Shown: positions 19,045-27,604 of the stretch, in pieces
Numbering within the stretch: the first letter of the stretch is position 1
Layout: each line of letters starts with the position of its first letter
Assembly: GCF_904848665.1 (NCBI RefSeq)
Contig: NZ_CAJHCQ010000007.1
Span: forward strand, 124,001-188,000
Length of the DNA stretch: 64,000 nt
Source: Paraburkholderia hiiakae
Lineage (GTDB): Bacteria; Pseudomonadota; Gammaproteobacteria; Burkholderiales; Burkholderiaceae
Direction of reading: 5' to 3'
Notes under the pieces: generated by a model
Told to the model about the DNA's origin: nothing
Seen by the model: only the letters and a program-made list of their open reading frames with translations
Database searches by the model: none
Translations under genes and position numbers: made by a program

Positions 19045-19902
19045 ATGACGCAATCCGTAGTAACGGCCGCACCTACGCGCGGTTCCGCTAGCCCAGGCGG
19101 CGCGCTGCGCGTGGCGCGGGCATTCGTGCGGGCGAGCCGGCGCCGGCTCGCGCCCTGGCTCGTGCCGCTGGCGGTGTTGGTGATCTGGGAAATCGCCGCA
19201 AAGAGCGGCGCGCTCTCGACGCGTGTGTTGCCCGAGCCTCTCGCGGTGCTGCGGGCCGCCTGGTCGCTGATTGAGTCGGGCGAGATGTGGGCAGACGTGC
19301 GTGTGAGCACCTGGCGCGCGCTTTCGGGTTTCGCGATCGGCGGCGGCATCGGGCTCGTGCTTGGGTTGGCTACCGGGCTTTTCAAGCCCGTCGAGACGGC
19401 GCTCGATTCGACCGTGCAGATGGTCCGCAATATTCCGGCGCTCGCCATGATTCCGCTCGTGATTCTGTGGTTCGGCATTGGTGAGGAAGCGAAGGTATTT
19501 CTCGTGGCGCTGGGCGTGTTTTTTCCCGTGTACGTAAATACGTTCCACGGCATCCGCTCGGTGGACGCCAATCTCGTCGAGATGGCGCGCAGCTACGGGC
19601 TCAAGGGCTTCTCGCTCTATCGCGAAGTGATACTGCCGGGGGCGTTGCCGTCGATTCTCGTTGGCGTGCGCTTTGCGCTCGGCCTGATGTGGGTGACGCT
19701 GATCGTGGCCGAAACGATCTCCGCGCAGTCGGGCATCGGATATATGACGATGAACGCGCGCGAATTCCTGCAAACCGACGTGGTGGTAGTCGGCATCCTG
19801 CTTTATGCGGCGCTCGGCAAACTCGCCGACTGGCTTGCGAAGTCGCTCGAACGCGTGGCGCTGCGCTGGCATCCCGCTTATCAACAGGAGAACGAAGCAT
19901 GA
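19045..19902 (+). CDS. ssuC: Aliphatic sulfonate ABC transporter permease
   Basis: A 285-residue inner-membrane protein with six predicted helices. The EAA loop for ATPase contact is in the segment [33 protein letters not shown] (near 175-210). The ATG at 19045 is chosen because GGAGG lies 8 bases before it; an in-frame GTG five codons upstream would include that site. Its stop overlaps the start of ssuB by four bases (ATGA), indicating translational coupling. Confidence 0.94.
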   Translation: MTQSVVTAAPTRGSASPGGALRVARAFVRASRRRLAPWLVPLAVLVIWEIAAKSGALSTRVLPEPLAVLRAAWSLIESGEMWADVRVSTWRALSGFAIGGGIGLVLGLATGLFKPVETALDSTVQMVRNIPALAMIPLVILWFGIGEEAKVFLVALGVFFPVYVNTFHGIRSVDANLVEMARSYGLKGFSLYREVILPGALPSILVGVRFALGLMWVTLIVAETISAQSGIGYMTMNAREFLQTDVVVVGILLYAALGKLADWLAKSLERVALRWHPAYQQENEA

Positions 19903-20744
19903 GCGTGAGCCAGGTGGCGCCGAATTACGGCACAGGGCGGGACGGCTTCGAACGCGAGCCGGCGCGCGAACGCAACGGCAGGACGCAAGTTGCGCGTGAG
20001 GGCGCGGCATTGCGCACGAATACGCATGGTGCGGACGCCGCCGTTGCACTACGCGGCGTGGGAAAGCGCTACGGCGAGCGTGCCGTGCTGAACGGCTTCG
20101 ACCTTGCGATCGAGCGCGGCAGTTTTGTCTCGATCGTCGGACGCAGCGGTTGCGGGAAGTCCACGCTGCTGCGCCTGATCGCAGGGCTCGAAACGCCGGA
20201 CGAGGGCGAGGTGGGGCGGCGCGGCGCAGGTGGCGCGGCGCTAGATACGCGCATCATGTTTCAGGACGCACGCCTGTTGCCATGGAAGACCGTGTTGCAG
20301 AACGTGATGCTCGGTCTCGGACGTCGCGCGCGCGACGACGCCCGCGCGGTGCTCGACGACGTGGGCCTGCTCGCGCGCGCCGACGAGTGGCCCGCGCGCC
20401 TCTCGGGCGGCCAGCGGCAGCGCGTGGCGCTCGCCCGCGCTCTGGTGCATCGTCCGAGCCTGTTGCTGCTCGACGAGCCGCTCGGAGCGCTCGACGCGCT
20501 CACGCGCATCGAGATGCATGCGCTGATCGAGCGACTGTGGCGCGAGCATCGCTTCACCGCGCTGCTGGTGACGCATGACGTGCACGAAGCCGTCGCGCTG
20601 GGCGACCGCATTTTGCTCGTCGAGGCGGGGCGCATCGCGCTCGATCAGACCGTGCCGCTGGAGCGCCCGCGTGCGCGCGTCGACGCACGCTTCGCTGCGC
20701 TCGAGGAGAGCGTGCTGCAGCGCGTGCTCGGCCACGGCGCGTAG
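19899..20744 (+). CDS. ssuB: Aliphatic sulfonate ABC transporter ATPase
   Basis: A 281-residue ATP-binding subunit. The Walker [10 protein letters not shown] is near residue 81, the Q loop [10 protein letters not shown] follows, the signature [15 protein letters not shown] is near 168 and Walker B LLLLDEP near 188, with the H-loop THDVHEA. The first 45 residues are an unusual polar extension compared with E. coli SsuB. It powers SsuC-mediated uptake of sulfonates. Confidence 0.94.
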   Translation: MSVSQVAPNYGTGRDGFEREPARERNGRTQVAREGAALRTNTHGADAAVALRGVGKRYGERAVLNGFDLAIERGSFVSIVGRSGCGKSTLLRLIAGLETPDEGEVGRRGAGGAALDTRIMFQDARLLPWKTVLQNVMLGLGRRARDDARAVLDDVGLLARADEWPARLSGGQRQRVALARALVHRPSLLLLDEPLGALDALTRIEMHALIERLWREHRFTALLVTHDVHEAVALGDRILLVEAGRIALDQTVPLERPRARVDARFAALEESVLQRVLGHGA

Positions 20745-20832
20745 CAAACCACCGCGCGGCCTTCGGGTGGCGCGGCTTGAATCATTTATCAGGAATCCTC
20801 TTTTTTAAACTCGAACTCACGGAGCCGAACCT

Positions 20833-21048
20833 ATGAGCATTACTGCCATTAACGTGCGCAACCAGTTTCGCGGCAAGATCAAGGAGATCATTCGCGGGCC
20901 CGTCGTATCGGAAGTCGATGTCGACACGGCGTTCGGCATCGTGACCTCGGTGATCACCACGCGCTCGATCGACGAACTCGAGTTGAAAGTGGGATCGGAA
21001 GTGGTCGCGCTGGTGAAGTCCACCGAGGTGTCGATCGCGCGCCTGTGA
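20833..21048 (+). CDS. ssuF: Mop-type TOBE domain protein of the ssu locus
   Basis: A 71-residue single TOBE/Mop domain (MSITAINVRNQFRGKIKEII, then GPVVSEVDVD and VGSEVVALVKSTEV). Such proteins bind molybdate-type oxyanions or molybdopterin as hexamers. In Pseudomonas putida the ssu operon ends with a Mop-like gene, ssuF, needed for sulfonate use; the same position after ssuB here supports that name. GGAG precedes the ATG. It lies 88 bases after ssuB, so it may have its own promoter. Confidence 0.82.
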   Translation: MSITAINVRNQFRGKIKEIIRGPVVSEVDVDTAFGIVTSVITTRSIDELELKVGSEVVALVKSTEVSIARL

Positions 21049-21135
21049 AGCGGATCGCGCGTCGGCGCCGCCTGCGAGTCACGCAGGGTAGAAGTGCTAG
21101 CATGAACCGTCAGTACAAGACGGAAAGAGGCGATC

Positions 21136-21375
21136 ATGGAGCCGAAGGGCATCGACATGGGCGACTACCAGGAGCGCTACAAGGACTACGACATCGAAGT
21201 CGCGGTCGAGCAGGTGCTCACGGGCGTGAAGGCGCACTTTCGCGTGCTGAAGGACGAGACGGTCGTGGAGGACTGGCAGCTCGTGCATATCACGCGACTC
21301 TGGTCCACCGAGCACGCGGCGGCCCAGGCGGGGTTCGAAGCCGCGCGTGCGTGGATCGATGCGCGCGGCGCGTAG
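21136..21375 (+). CDS. Small conserved-looking protein of unknown function
   Basis: A 79-residue acidic protein (MEPKGIDMGDYQERYKDYDIEV) with a central strand region (FRVLKDETVVEDWQLVHI) and a C-terminal helix rich in Ala (HAAAQAGFEAARAWIDARGA). GGAAAGAGG precedes the ATG. It lies between ssuF and the convergent J-domain gene. I do not recognise the family. Confidence 0.7.
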   Translation: MEPKGIDMGDYQERYKDYDIEVAVEQVLTGVKAHFRVLKDETVVEDWQLVHITRLWSTEHAAAQAGFEAARAWIDARGA

Positions 21376-21380
21376 GCGCG

Positions 21381-22307
21381 CTAACGTTTGCCCTGCGAGC
21401 CGGAGGTAGGCGACTGGCTGGCTCGGCGCTCTGCGTCGGCGAACATGTCGCGTAGTTGCTGGCGCTCGGCGCCGGTCAGATACGCGGCGGCGGCCGGCAT
21501 GCTGAGCACCAGGTGCAGCGTGAGGTTGCCGCGCGTGCCGTTGCGCTCCGCGAGCCCGAGGCCGGGTAGACGGATTGGCGCGCGCGAATTCGCGTTCGCC
21601 GGAATCTTCACTTCGATCGTGCGGCCGAGGACCTTCGCCTGAACGCCGCCGCCCAACATGGCCGTCACGAAGTCGATCTGAAGCTCGCAGGCGAGATCGA
21701 GCCCGTTGCGGGTAAAGCCCGGGCCGCAAACGATGGAAACGGAGAAAGTGGCGTCTCCGGGCGGCCCGCCACTCAAGCCGGGATGGCCACCGCCTGGCAC
21801 CACCAGGCGCTGGCCGTCCCATGCCCCGCGAGGAATCTCGACGACTTGCGATTTGCGCCATGTCTTCACGCCCGTGCCATGACACTGCTCGCAAAGTGCG
21901 CCGCGATCTTCTGGCTCGCACGCCGGACACGGACCTTTGACAGGGTAGTGGGCTTGAACGCCGCCGCCATCGAGCGCGACTTCGAGCGGCACGAATAGCT
22001 CGACGAGGCAGTTTGCGCCGCGCATGGGCGGCGCCGCGCGGCGTTGTGGCGGCGGCGCTTCTCCAGCGCGGGTTTTGCTGGCCGAGCTTGCGGCGCCAGT
22101 TGTCCTGGCTGTTGGCGCGACGCGCCTGCCACTCAGAATCTCGAAGGCTTCCTGAATGAGCTTGAAAACCGGCTCAACCGCTGCCTCGCGCCCCTTGTTG
22201 CGGTCGGGGTGGTACTTCGCCCGCAGTTGACGGTAGGCGCGCTTGATCTCTGCCGGCGACGCAGTCTCCGGCAGTTGCAGCCGCCTGTAGTATTCGTCGA
22301 AGCTCAA
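21381..22307 (-). CDS. J-domain (DnaJ-like) co-chaperone with reduced zinc finger
   Basis: A 308-residue Hsp70 co-chaperone-like protein. The J domain is near the N-terminus with an intact HPD motif (YHPDRN); a Thr/Ala/Pro linker follows. Then come DnaJ-type C-terminal substrate domains (LFVPLEVALDGGG..., LAERNGTRGNLTLHLVL). Only two CxxC motifs are present (CPAC and CEQC), enough for one zinc centre instead of the two in DnaJ. I take TTG 22307 as start because AGGA lies 6 bases upstream; GTG 22334 is in frame but lacks a ribosome site. The gene is only 34 bases from the strong terminator of tRNA-His, so little promoter space remains. Confidence 0.82.
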   Translation of the reverse strand: MSFDEYYRRLQLPETASPAEIKRAYRQLRAKYHPDRNKGREAAVEPVFKLIQEAFEILSGRRVAPTARTTGAASSASKTRAGEAPPPQRRAAPPMRGANCLVELFVPLEVALDGGGVQAHYPVKGPCPACEPEDRGALCEQCHGTGVKTWRKSQVVEIPRGAWDGQRLVVPGGGHPGLSGGPPGDATFSVSIVCGPGFTRNGLDLACELQIDFVTAMLGGGVQAKVLGRTIEVKIPANANSRAPIRLPGLGLAERNGTRGNLTLHLVLSMPAAAAYLTGAERQQLRDMFADAERRASQSPTSGSQGKR

Positions 22308-22340
22308 AGGCGTTCCTGGGTGTCTCTCGTGCACAGACGC

Positions 22341-22371
22341 AAAAAAGCCCGCAACGAGTGCGGGCTTTTTT
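22341..22371. terminator. Bidirectional rho-independent terminator after tRNA-His
   Basis: A perfect stem AAAAAAGCCCGCA / TGCGGGCTTTTTT with a 5-base loop, so it has T runs in both directions. It lies just past the 3' end of the tRNA-His fragment on that tRNA's strand and is probably its original terminator. Confidence 0.9.
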
Positions 22372-22389
22372 GTTCACTGCTGAATTCTT

Positions 22390-22436
22390 TGGGGTGGCTG
22401 ATGGGACTCGAACCCACGACAACAGGAATCACAATC
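22390..22436 (-). other. 3' fragment of tRNA-His: left attachment site (attL)
   Basis: The minus strand reads the anticodon loop with GTG (GATTGTGATTC), variable loop, a full T arm (GTGGG-TTCGAGT-CCCAT) and acceptor end AGCCACCCCA of tRNA-His with encoded CCA. The 5' half is missing: beyond the anticodon loop the sequence no longer pairs. This is the duplicated core left when a tyrosine integrase inserts into a tRNA 3' end. The intact tRNA-His should be rebuilt at the right end of the element, outside this window. Confidence 0.88.
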
Positions 22437-22571
22437 GAGTCGTCGAACAGCCAATTCAGGTTAGAAATCAAAGCCCTGTGATTTCGATTTCGGAATATAT
22501 CCCCTTTTATCGCCCCAGCACTGGCGTGGGTTTGCAGGGAGGCGTTCCGAAAAACTTGCGGCATTTTACCC

Positions 22572-23774
22572 TCATTCAGTAGCGCTGGCGCGCCTCACTT
22601 TCCGGCGGTCGTAGTGCTTGTGTGTCGTGCTCGGATTGGCGTGAGCGGCGAAGTCATAGGCATCGGCGTCGCGCGCTTCGAGCTTCGCGGTAATGGCGGC
22701 CGGGCGAACGTCCGAGAGGGCGAAATACGCCGGATGCTCGACGAGCTTCAGCGCAACGTCATCCGCCTTTTCGCCGCGGCGCTGCGCGGCCTCGCGCTTG
22801 CACTTCGCCTCAAATTCGCGCGCGATCGCCGGATCGAACTCGCCGATGTATGCATACATCGCGTCCTGCCACACCGAGGTCCAACCGCTTTTCGAATATG
22901 CCTGGCCGCGCCGGTTCGGGAACAGGTAGATGCTCGCCACCTTGCGGTCACGCTTCGCGCGCTCGACGACAGTCCGAAGGCGCATAGACCACTCGCGCAG
23001 CTTGACCGTCTGAGCCTCGCCTTTCTTCCGCTTCGCCGAGATGACGCGCACGCCGGCTTCGGTCAGGCCCGACATATGGAACGGCCGCACTTCTGCCGCG
23101 CGAAAGCCGGTGAGGTAGGTGAACATGGCCGCGACGCCCATCGTCCGGTATGCCTGCGGCTGCCGCACGGCCCATAGGTAGAACGGAACGATCTCTGCTT
23201 TCGTGACTGTGCGTACGTCAGGATCGCCCTGGTTGAGCATCATGCCGACGAACGGATTAATTTTGATCAGCCCCCAACGGATCCAGTAGTTGCACATGGT
23301 CTGCATCAGCGCCAATTCTTTGTTGGCGCCCATCGGCGCACCGGCGGCGGCGCGCGCGTCGAGATACTGGTAGCCGTGGATCGTCTCCAGCCGCGCGGGC
23401 GCCATCTTGCCAAAGAAGCGCGTCAGCTTCTCGTAATAGGACTCGCGCACATACTTGCCGTCGCGGGACTGATCGCGAAAGTGGTTCACGTCGTATTCAG
23501 TGCGGAAGCGGTCGATCGCGTCGGCGACCGATCCTGCGATGATCTGTCCTTCCTGTACGTCGACGGCGCGCCGCTTCGCACGGCGCTCCGCTTCGTGGAT
23601 CGCCGCGCGATCGCCGCGCACCGCAGTTTCGAATGTCTCGCTGCGACCGTCGGGGAACTTGTACCAGAAAGACACTTTGCGTACGCCGGTGCGCTTGTAC
23701 AGCCGGTCGATTCCGGTGGGTTCGTTCTTGCCGGCGGATTTAGGCGAATGCCTGGAGGTTCGGCCCATTGTCAT
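22572..23774 (-). CDS. int: Tyrosine-type phage integrase
   Basis: A 400-residue site-specific recombinase: N-terminal arm-binding region, core-binding SAM-like domain (about 80-170), and catalytic domain (about 185-395). The first catalytic Arg is in TYLTGFRAAEV (near 225), the second in the SDVR segment where the usual HxxR-type His is replaced by Ser, the later His in FAAHANPS (about 378) and the nucleophile Tyr in HKHYDRR (about 388). It lies beside attL. The start is ambiguous between ATG 23774 and 23768; both overlap the 3' end of the upstream DUF4224 gene. Confidence 0.9.
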   Translation of the reverse strand: MTMGRTSRHSPKSAGKNEPTGIDRLYKRTGVRKVSFWYKFPDGRSETFETAVRGDRAAIHEAERRAKRRAVDVQEGQIIAGSVADAIDRFRTEYDVNHFRDQSRDGKYVRESYYEKLTRFFGKMAPARLETIHGYQYLDARAAAGAPMGANKELALMQTMCNYWIRWGLIKINPFVGMMLNQGDPDVRTVTKAEIVPFYLWAVRQPQAYRTMGVAAMFTYLTGFRAAEVRPFHMSGLTEAGVRVISAKRKKGEAQTVKLREWSMRLRTVVERAKRDRKVASIYLFPNRRGQAYSKSGWTSVWQDAMYAYIGEFDPAIAREFEAKCKREAAQRRGEKADDVALKLVEHPAYFALSDVRPAAITAKLEARDADAYDFAAHANPSTTHKHYDRRKVRRASATE

Positions 23775-23967
23775 ATTTCGTTGCTTTGGTGTCGGTGCTG
23801 AGTCCAAGCTTCAGGTCGCGGAACGCGCGTGCGACCTTGGGAATGCCGTTGCGGTCGATGACGTACTTCCAGCGGTTGTCGGCCAGCCAGTTGATCATCA
23901 TCGTGCGCTGGTTCGACTTGCAGCCGATGAGGTCTGCGAGTTCGGTTGAGGTCAGGTAGTCGCTCAT
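23740..23967 (-). CDS. DUF4224-type small phage protein
   Basis: A 75-residue protein with the short pattern LTSTELADLIGCKSN..., MMINWLADNRWKYVIDRNGIPKVAR, seen in DUF4224 proteins located next to integrases. The helical N-terminus resembles excisionase-like winged helices, so it may help control excision, but this is inference. GGAG lies 6 bases before ATG 23967, which decides the start over ATG 23979. It overlaps the integrase start, suggesting coupled translation. Confidence 0.82.
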   Translation of the reverse strand: MSDYLTSTELADLIGCKSNQRTMMINWLADNRWKYVIDRNGIPKVARAFRDLKLGLSTDTKATKYDNGPNLQAFA

Positions 23968-23982
23968 CGTTTGCTCCATCTG

Positions 23983-25005
23983 CTAATTGCCTCGGGCGTT
24001 TCGGTCTCCGTCTATGGGAGTGCGGTTACCTTGATCGGAGGGATGGGCGGCGAGCACTCTGTTCAGCACGGCCATGATGCTTTCGTCTCCGCACCAGTCA
24101 TCAGGCTCCAGACAATCGATGACCTTCTGAATGTCGGCGCGCTGCTCATCCGTTAGCGCCGCCCCGGCTTGCGGTACTGCCGCGCGGATTCCATCGTCGA
24201 TGTCGCACGAGTCCTCAGGGCAGCAAACGCCGTCACGGTTGCCTGCGAGGCAGACATCGCCGCCGTTCTGGCAGTGGCTCTTTGCTGGGCGGCGGTCGGC
24301 GAGCTGGGATTCTTGCCACGCATTCAAGCGGATCCAGTCGTTGCGCAGTCGCCCAATATCGAACCTCCAAACAAGAGCCATTTGGTCAGGGATGGGCAAC
24401 GGCTGCTGCTTGCAATACGCTTCCGTCAGACGCTTCACTGAGGTTTCGATACTCCGATCGCCGTGCTTCATCGGGTCTTCGCCATCGGGAGCATTCAGCA
24501 GCGGCGCTACCGCAGCAGGGGCGACGGGAGCGGCGTCTTTGAGCATTTCACGCAAAGCTGCCTTTTCCTGCTCGGCTGTTTCGAGCGCGTTTCCCGAGTC
24601 AAATACGCCACCGACGAGCGACCATGCGGACGCGAAGACCTGCGCTTGCTCCATGATCGCGTCGATGGTCTTTTCGGTGTCCCGCTCCCTGCGCTCGATC
24701 CAATCGGCCTTATCGTCATAGTCGGTGTTATCCCAAATCGCGCCGATGCCGCCGCATTCCGAGCATCCGCCACCGAGGGTGCAGTTCAAGACGTTGCTGA
24801 ACGGATAGTGGCCGACATCACGGCCGTCCTCGGTTTCGTGGCAACCCGAGCAGGTGCGCCAGAAGCCATCGCCGTTCTTCATCTGTTCCTCGACGCCCAG
24901 CAACTCGACCGGTACGGCTGGCGCTTGCGCTGCATCGGAAGGGAGCGCCGCGCTGACGGCGCGAGTGTGTATGCGTGCGGGAGCACTGAGTTGATTCGTA
25001 TCCAT
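23983..25005 (-). CDS. Phage accessory protein with CxxC zinc motif
   Basis: A 340-residue protein of unknown function. Residues about 50-90 hold WRTCSGCHETE and later CTLGGGCSECGG, a zinc-binding arrangement; a Pro/Ala hinge lies near 165; the C-terminal half has two more Cys-rich stretches (HCQNGGDVCL, GVCCPEDSCD) and ends in a helix DIQKVIDCLEPDDWCGDESIM. GAGGA before ATG 25005 sets the start. It belongs to the variable accessory block between integrase and immunity genes. Confidence 0.75.
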   Translation of the reverse strand: MDTNQLSAPARIHTRAVSAALPSDAAQAPAVPVELLGVEEQMKNGDGFWRTCSGCHETEDGRDVGHYPFSNVLNCTLGGGCSECGGIGAIWDNTDYDDKADWIERRERDTEKTIDAIMEQAQVFASAWSLVGGVFDSGNALETAEQEKAALREMLKDAAPVAPAAVAPLLNAPDGEDPMKHGDRSIETSVKRLTEAYCKQQPLPIPDQMALVWRFDIGRLRNDWIRLNAWQESQLADRRPAKSHCQNGGDVCLAGNRDGVCCPEDSCDIDDGIRAAVPQAGAALTDEQRADIQKVIDCLEPDDWCGDESIMAVLNRVLAAHPSDQGNRTPIDGDRNARGN

Positions 25006-25194
25006 CGATTCCTCGTTATCAGATATTTGTTCTCGCACTTGAGTGCATCATTCAGAAACTGACATTCGAAGTAGCAGCGACATGTCGCTCGTCAGGTTCC
25101 TAAGGCGAGGTCTCTAGTGCAAATCGCCGACCAGTTTGTGCTTTGCCGCTCGCGCTGTTACCTTGAAGTCTCCACAACCAAGTTGGAGCGCACG

Positions 25195-25440
25195 ATGCGC
25201 CAAGTAATCGACCAAGGCGAACTGCTGAGCATCATCAACGACCACATGGAGTCGCTGGACGACTGCCGGAATATCAGGTTCAACACTATTGCTCGCGATC
25301 CTGACCGAGCAAATGGAGCGAACTGGACTACGGGAAGCTACCGCCGGTCCGGTGACGATCATGACGAGATCGCTTGCGCGGAAGCACTTGAAGCATTTTT
25401 GCTTGATCTGCAAGCGAGGTACGACGTCGATTGGCGTTAA
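25195..25440 (+). CDS. Small phage protein of unknown function
   Basis: An 81-residue acidic protein (MRQVIDQGELLSIINDHMESLDDCRNI...) on the opposite strand to its neighbours. GGAG lies 7 bases before the ATG. The second half is predicted helical (EIACAEALEAFLLDLQARYDVDW). No recognised domain. Confidence 0.6.
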   Translation: MRQVIDQGELLSIINDHMESLDDCRNIRFNTIARDPDRANGANWTTGSYRRSGDDHDEIACAEALEAFLLDLQARYDVDWR

Positions 25441-25496
25441 CTTGTTGAGACGCGCTCATGTCTTTTGCCCGGTATATATGAGGAGTCAGGCGGCGA

Positions 25497-25760
25497 TTAG
25501 TCGAGGCCGGTTTCGTCGCGTGCGTTGCGCACCTGCTTAGCCATGTTCTCGAACGCCAGTGCGAGCGCTTCCCGGCGGTGCGCCGACTTCGGCAGCCAGA
25601 ACGTCACCGCGCTGCGGTCGTCATCGCCGGGATGGTTGTGCAGTCGATCGGATGAATGCAGCATGAGTTGGACGGCGCTGTAGACGACGCCGGTGTCGGC
25701 TTGCTTCTCGATCAGCTTGACCTCGTCGGTCAGTTCTTGGCTGTACACGTTGATTCGCAT
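25497..25760 (-). CDS. Small phage protein of unknown function
   Basis: An 87-residue protein beginning MRINVYSQELTDEVKLIEKQADTG and ending in a helix (REALALAFENMAKQVRNA). The central segment resembles a small alpha/beta domain. It lies 7 bases downstream of the stop of the 323-residue membrane protein on the same strand, probably cotranscribed. Confidence 0.65.
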   Translation of the reverse strand: MRINVYSQELTDEVKLIEKQADTGVVYSAVQLMLHSSDRLHNHPGDDDRSAVTFWLPKSAHRREALALAFENMAKQVRNARDETGLD

Positions 25761-25767
25761 GGCGGTC

Positions 25768-26739
25768 TCACTCAATCGGTTGGGTTTCAAGCTGCTTGCG
25801 GACTGATGCGGCGCGTGACTGCGAGCAGCCCAGGAATTTGCGGATCTCGGTCACGGTTGCGCGCAGCGTTCCGGCGGCTACTGCGGTCATGACTCGCGTC
25901 ACATCGTCGTGCTGCTCGACTACGGGTAGGCGCAGCACCGGGGCTGACTCGACAGCGACCGGCATCGCGACTGGCGCGCCGGCGTTACTCTCGGGCGTGA
26001 CCGCCGTTACTACTTCGGCGTGACTGCCTTGCTGGACGGGCGTTACCGCGATTTGAGTCACGGCAGCAGGGCGCATCGCGAGCAGCCAGGCGAAGCAGGC
26101 GACAGCCTCAAGCACGGCAGCGAACGCGAGTCCGGTCACGAGTTCGGCGCGCGGCGCGGCCACGCCGAACGCGGTCAGGGCGCCGGTCACCGGATCAGCC
26201 AGGGCAGCAGCGCGAGCGGCGGCGGCGCGGTCCTGCGCTACCTCGGTGCGGATCGCCTCGGCCTTCTCGGCGTCGATCGCTTCCAGCTTTGCGGCGAGGG
26301 TAGTGCGCTCGACTCGGAGACTCGTGCACGGTTCGACACAGCGGCGCGCCGTGGCGCGGGCCAGTCGCGTTACTGCGTCGGCTCGGTCATGAGCAATCGA
26401 GGCGAGGTCACGGCCTGTCACAGTCACGACCGGCACTGCCGCGGCGCGCAACTCACCTGCATGCTTCTGCGCCATCAGGAAGAAGACGGCATGGCCATAG
26501 CAGGTGGCGGCCATGCAGCCGACCCACAGGGCCGCGCCCAGCGTGCGTAGTCGCCACCCATGCGGACGGCAGAGGGCAGGGAGCACGTGGGCGGCGACAA
26601 CCAGTACGACTCCCACAGCGATCCACAGCACTCGCTCGGGGAGCAGGCCGCCACGCTGCCATCCCGCCATGACTGACAGGCACGCTGCAGTCACGGTCGC
26701 CGTGGCTGCGAGGAGCACCGGTAGTGTCCTCATAGGCAT
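25768..26739 (-). CDS. Phage membrane protein with C-terminal helix-turn-helix
   Basis: A 323-residue protein with N-terminal transmembrane helices (about 6-26, 36-58, 66-88), a coiled or helical central part rich in Arg/Ala (about 110-185), another membrane segment (about 203-223), and a cytosolic C-terminus whose last 45 residues (ATVTEIRKFLGCSQSRAASVRKQLE) look like a helix-turn-helix. The layout recalls Rac/DLP12-type accessory membrane proteins with a DNA-binding tail. Function unknown. Confidence 0.7.
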   Translation of the reverse strand: MPMRTLPVLLAATATVTAACLSVMAGWQRGGLLPERVLWIAVGVVLVVAAHVLPALCRPHGWRLRTLGAALWVGCMAATCYGHAVFFLMAQKHAGELRAAAVPVVTVTGRDLASIAHDRADAVTRLARATARRCVEPCTSLRVERTTLAAKLEAIDAEKAEAIRTEVAQDRAAAARAAALADPVTGALTAFGVAAPRAELVTGLAFAAVLEAVACFAWLLAMRPAAVTQIAVTPVQQGSHAEVVTAVTPESNAGAPVAMPVAVESAPVLRLPVVEQHDDVTRVMTAVAAGTLRATVTEIRKFLGCSQSRAASVRKQLETQPIE

Positions 26740-26864
26740 TGCGAGACCCCTGCAATCACGTTTGCATATATGCCTTGTGACGGGCTGGGATAAGGCGCAC
26801 TATGGGTTTGGGAATCGAACTTTCGATCTCGCGACGGTCTTCCCAGCTCTCGATGGGAGGATTT

Positions 26865-27131
26865 ATGGAAACGCGCCTTGACGCCTTCAATGGCTGGCAA
26901 ATGACGGCATCGGTCGAAACTAGGCCCGCGACAGGAAAATCGCGCTACTACATCGTGCCGCCCCTTGGTTACAAAGAATCTTCGACGGCTAAACTTATTC
27001 ATCCGGCGAGATTCCGCTATACCGCCACATCGTTCGAGGATGTGGAGGACGCGTTTGAGGTTGCGTTCGGGGTTTGCAGGCGCGACATAATGAACGAGAT
27101 AAAACTGCGCAACCTGCACAACGTCAGCTAG
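26865..27131 (+). CDS. Small phage protein of unknown function
   Basis: An 88-residue basic protein (METRLDAFNGWQMTASVETRPATGKSRYY...). GGGAGG lies 5 bases before ATG 26865, which decides this start over an earlier in-frame ATG. The Cys/Arg segment near the C-terminus (FGVCRRDI) is not a known motif. It is divergent from the membrane protein gene. Confidence 0.6.
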   Translation: METRLDAFNGWQMTASVETRPATGKSRYYIVPPLGYKESSTAKLIHPARFRYTATSFEDVEDAFEVAFGVCRRDIMNEIKLRNLHNVS

Positions 27132-27233
27132 AGCGATTCGTTTCACTGCGTACCTCAAAATAGGGCGGTTTATGCGGGCCCAAATATCGTTGTGGTCTGT
27201 GTTGCGCGCTTTGCCCTCGACGTGGACACGGCC

Positions 27234-27491
27234 ATGAATCGAGTGATGACTTATCGTGGTTTCGAGATCCACGTCGCGTTGACACAGGTCGATGAGGACA
27301 TGTACAGCGTGACGGTCCAGATCACGGGTCACAATGTCGGGCGCGCGAGCCTGGACGGTGCAATTATCCCGGTGCGTCATGGTCCCTTCACCAAGCGCTG
27401 GGCATACCTCATTGGGGAAATTGCAGGACAGGCTGCTATTGATGTCCTCATTGGTCCGGAACCGCGCATAGGCGGCAGCAGCTCGATCTGA
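27234..27491 (+). CDS. Small phage protein of unknown function
   Basis: An 85-residue protein with an N-terminal strand pattern (MTYRGFEIHVALTQVDEDMYSVTVQIT) and a C-terminal helix (AYLIGEIAGQAAIDVLIG). The build resembles small DUF proteins that respond to single-strand DNA or translation stress, but I do not recognise one. The start is uncertain: ATG 27246 is also possible; neither has a strong ribosome site. Confidence 0.5.
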   Translation: MNRVMTYRGFEIHVALTQVDEDMYSVTVQITGHNVGRASLDGAIIPVRHGPFTKRWAYLIGEIAGQAAIDVLIGPEPRIGGSSSI

Positions 27492-27530
27492 TACGGGGTC
27501 GCTTGTGCTGTGGTGCTCATGTCGATCTCG

Positions 27531-27560
27531 AAAAAGGACCGGCCCATACGGGCGCCGGCC
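27531..27560 (-). terminator. Rho-independent terminator of the leftward small-protein cluster
   Basis: On the minus strand, GGCCGG-CGCCC-GTAT-GGGC-CGG forms an imperfect GC stem followed by TCCTTTTT. It lies 45 bases after the stop of the last gene of the cluster. Confidence 0.7.
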
Positions 27561-27604
27561 AAGACACACAACGCCACCCACGGGGGCGCCGTCGCGAAAC
27601 TGTT

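Noticed and set aside
26800..26850. tRNA T-loop-like sequence (GGGAATCGAACTTTCG)
   Set aside because: The flanking bases do not form T or acceptor stems, so it is not a tRNA fragment.
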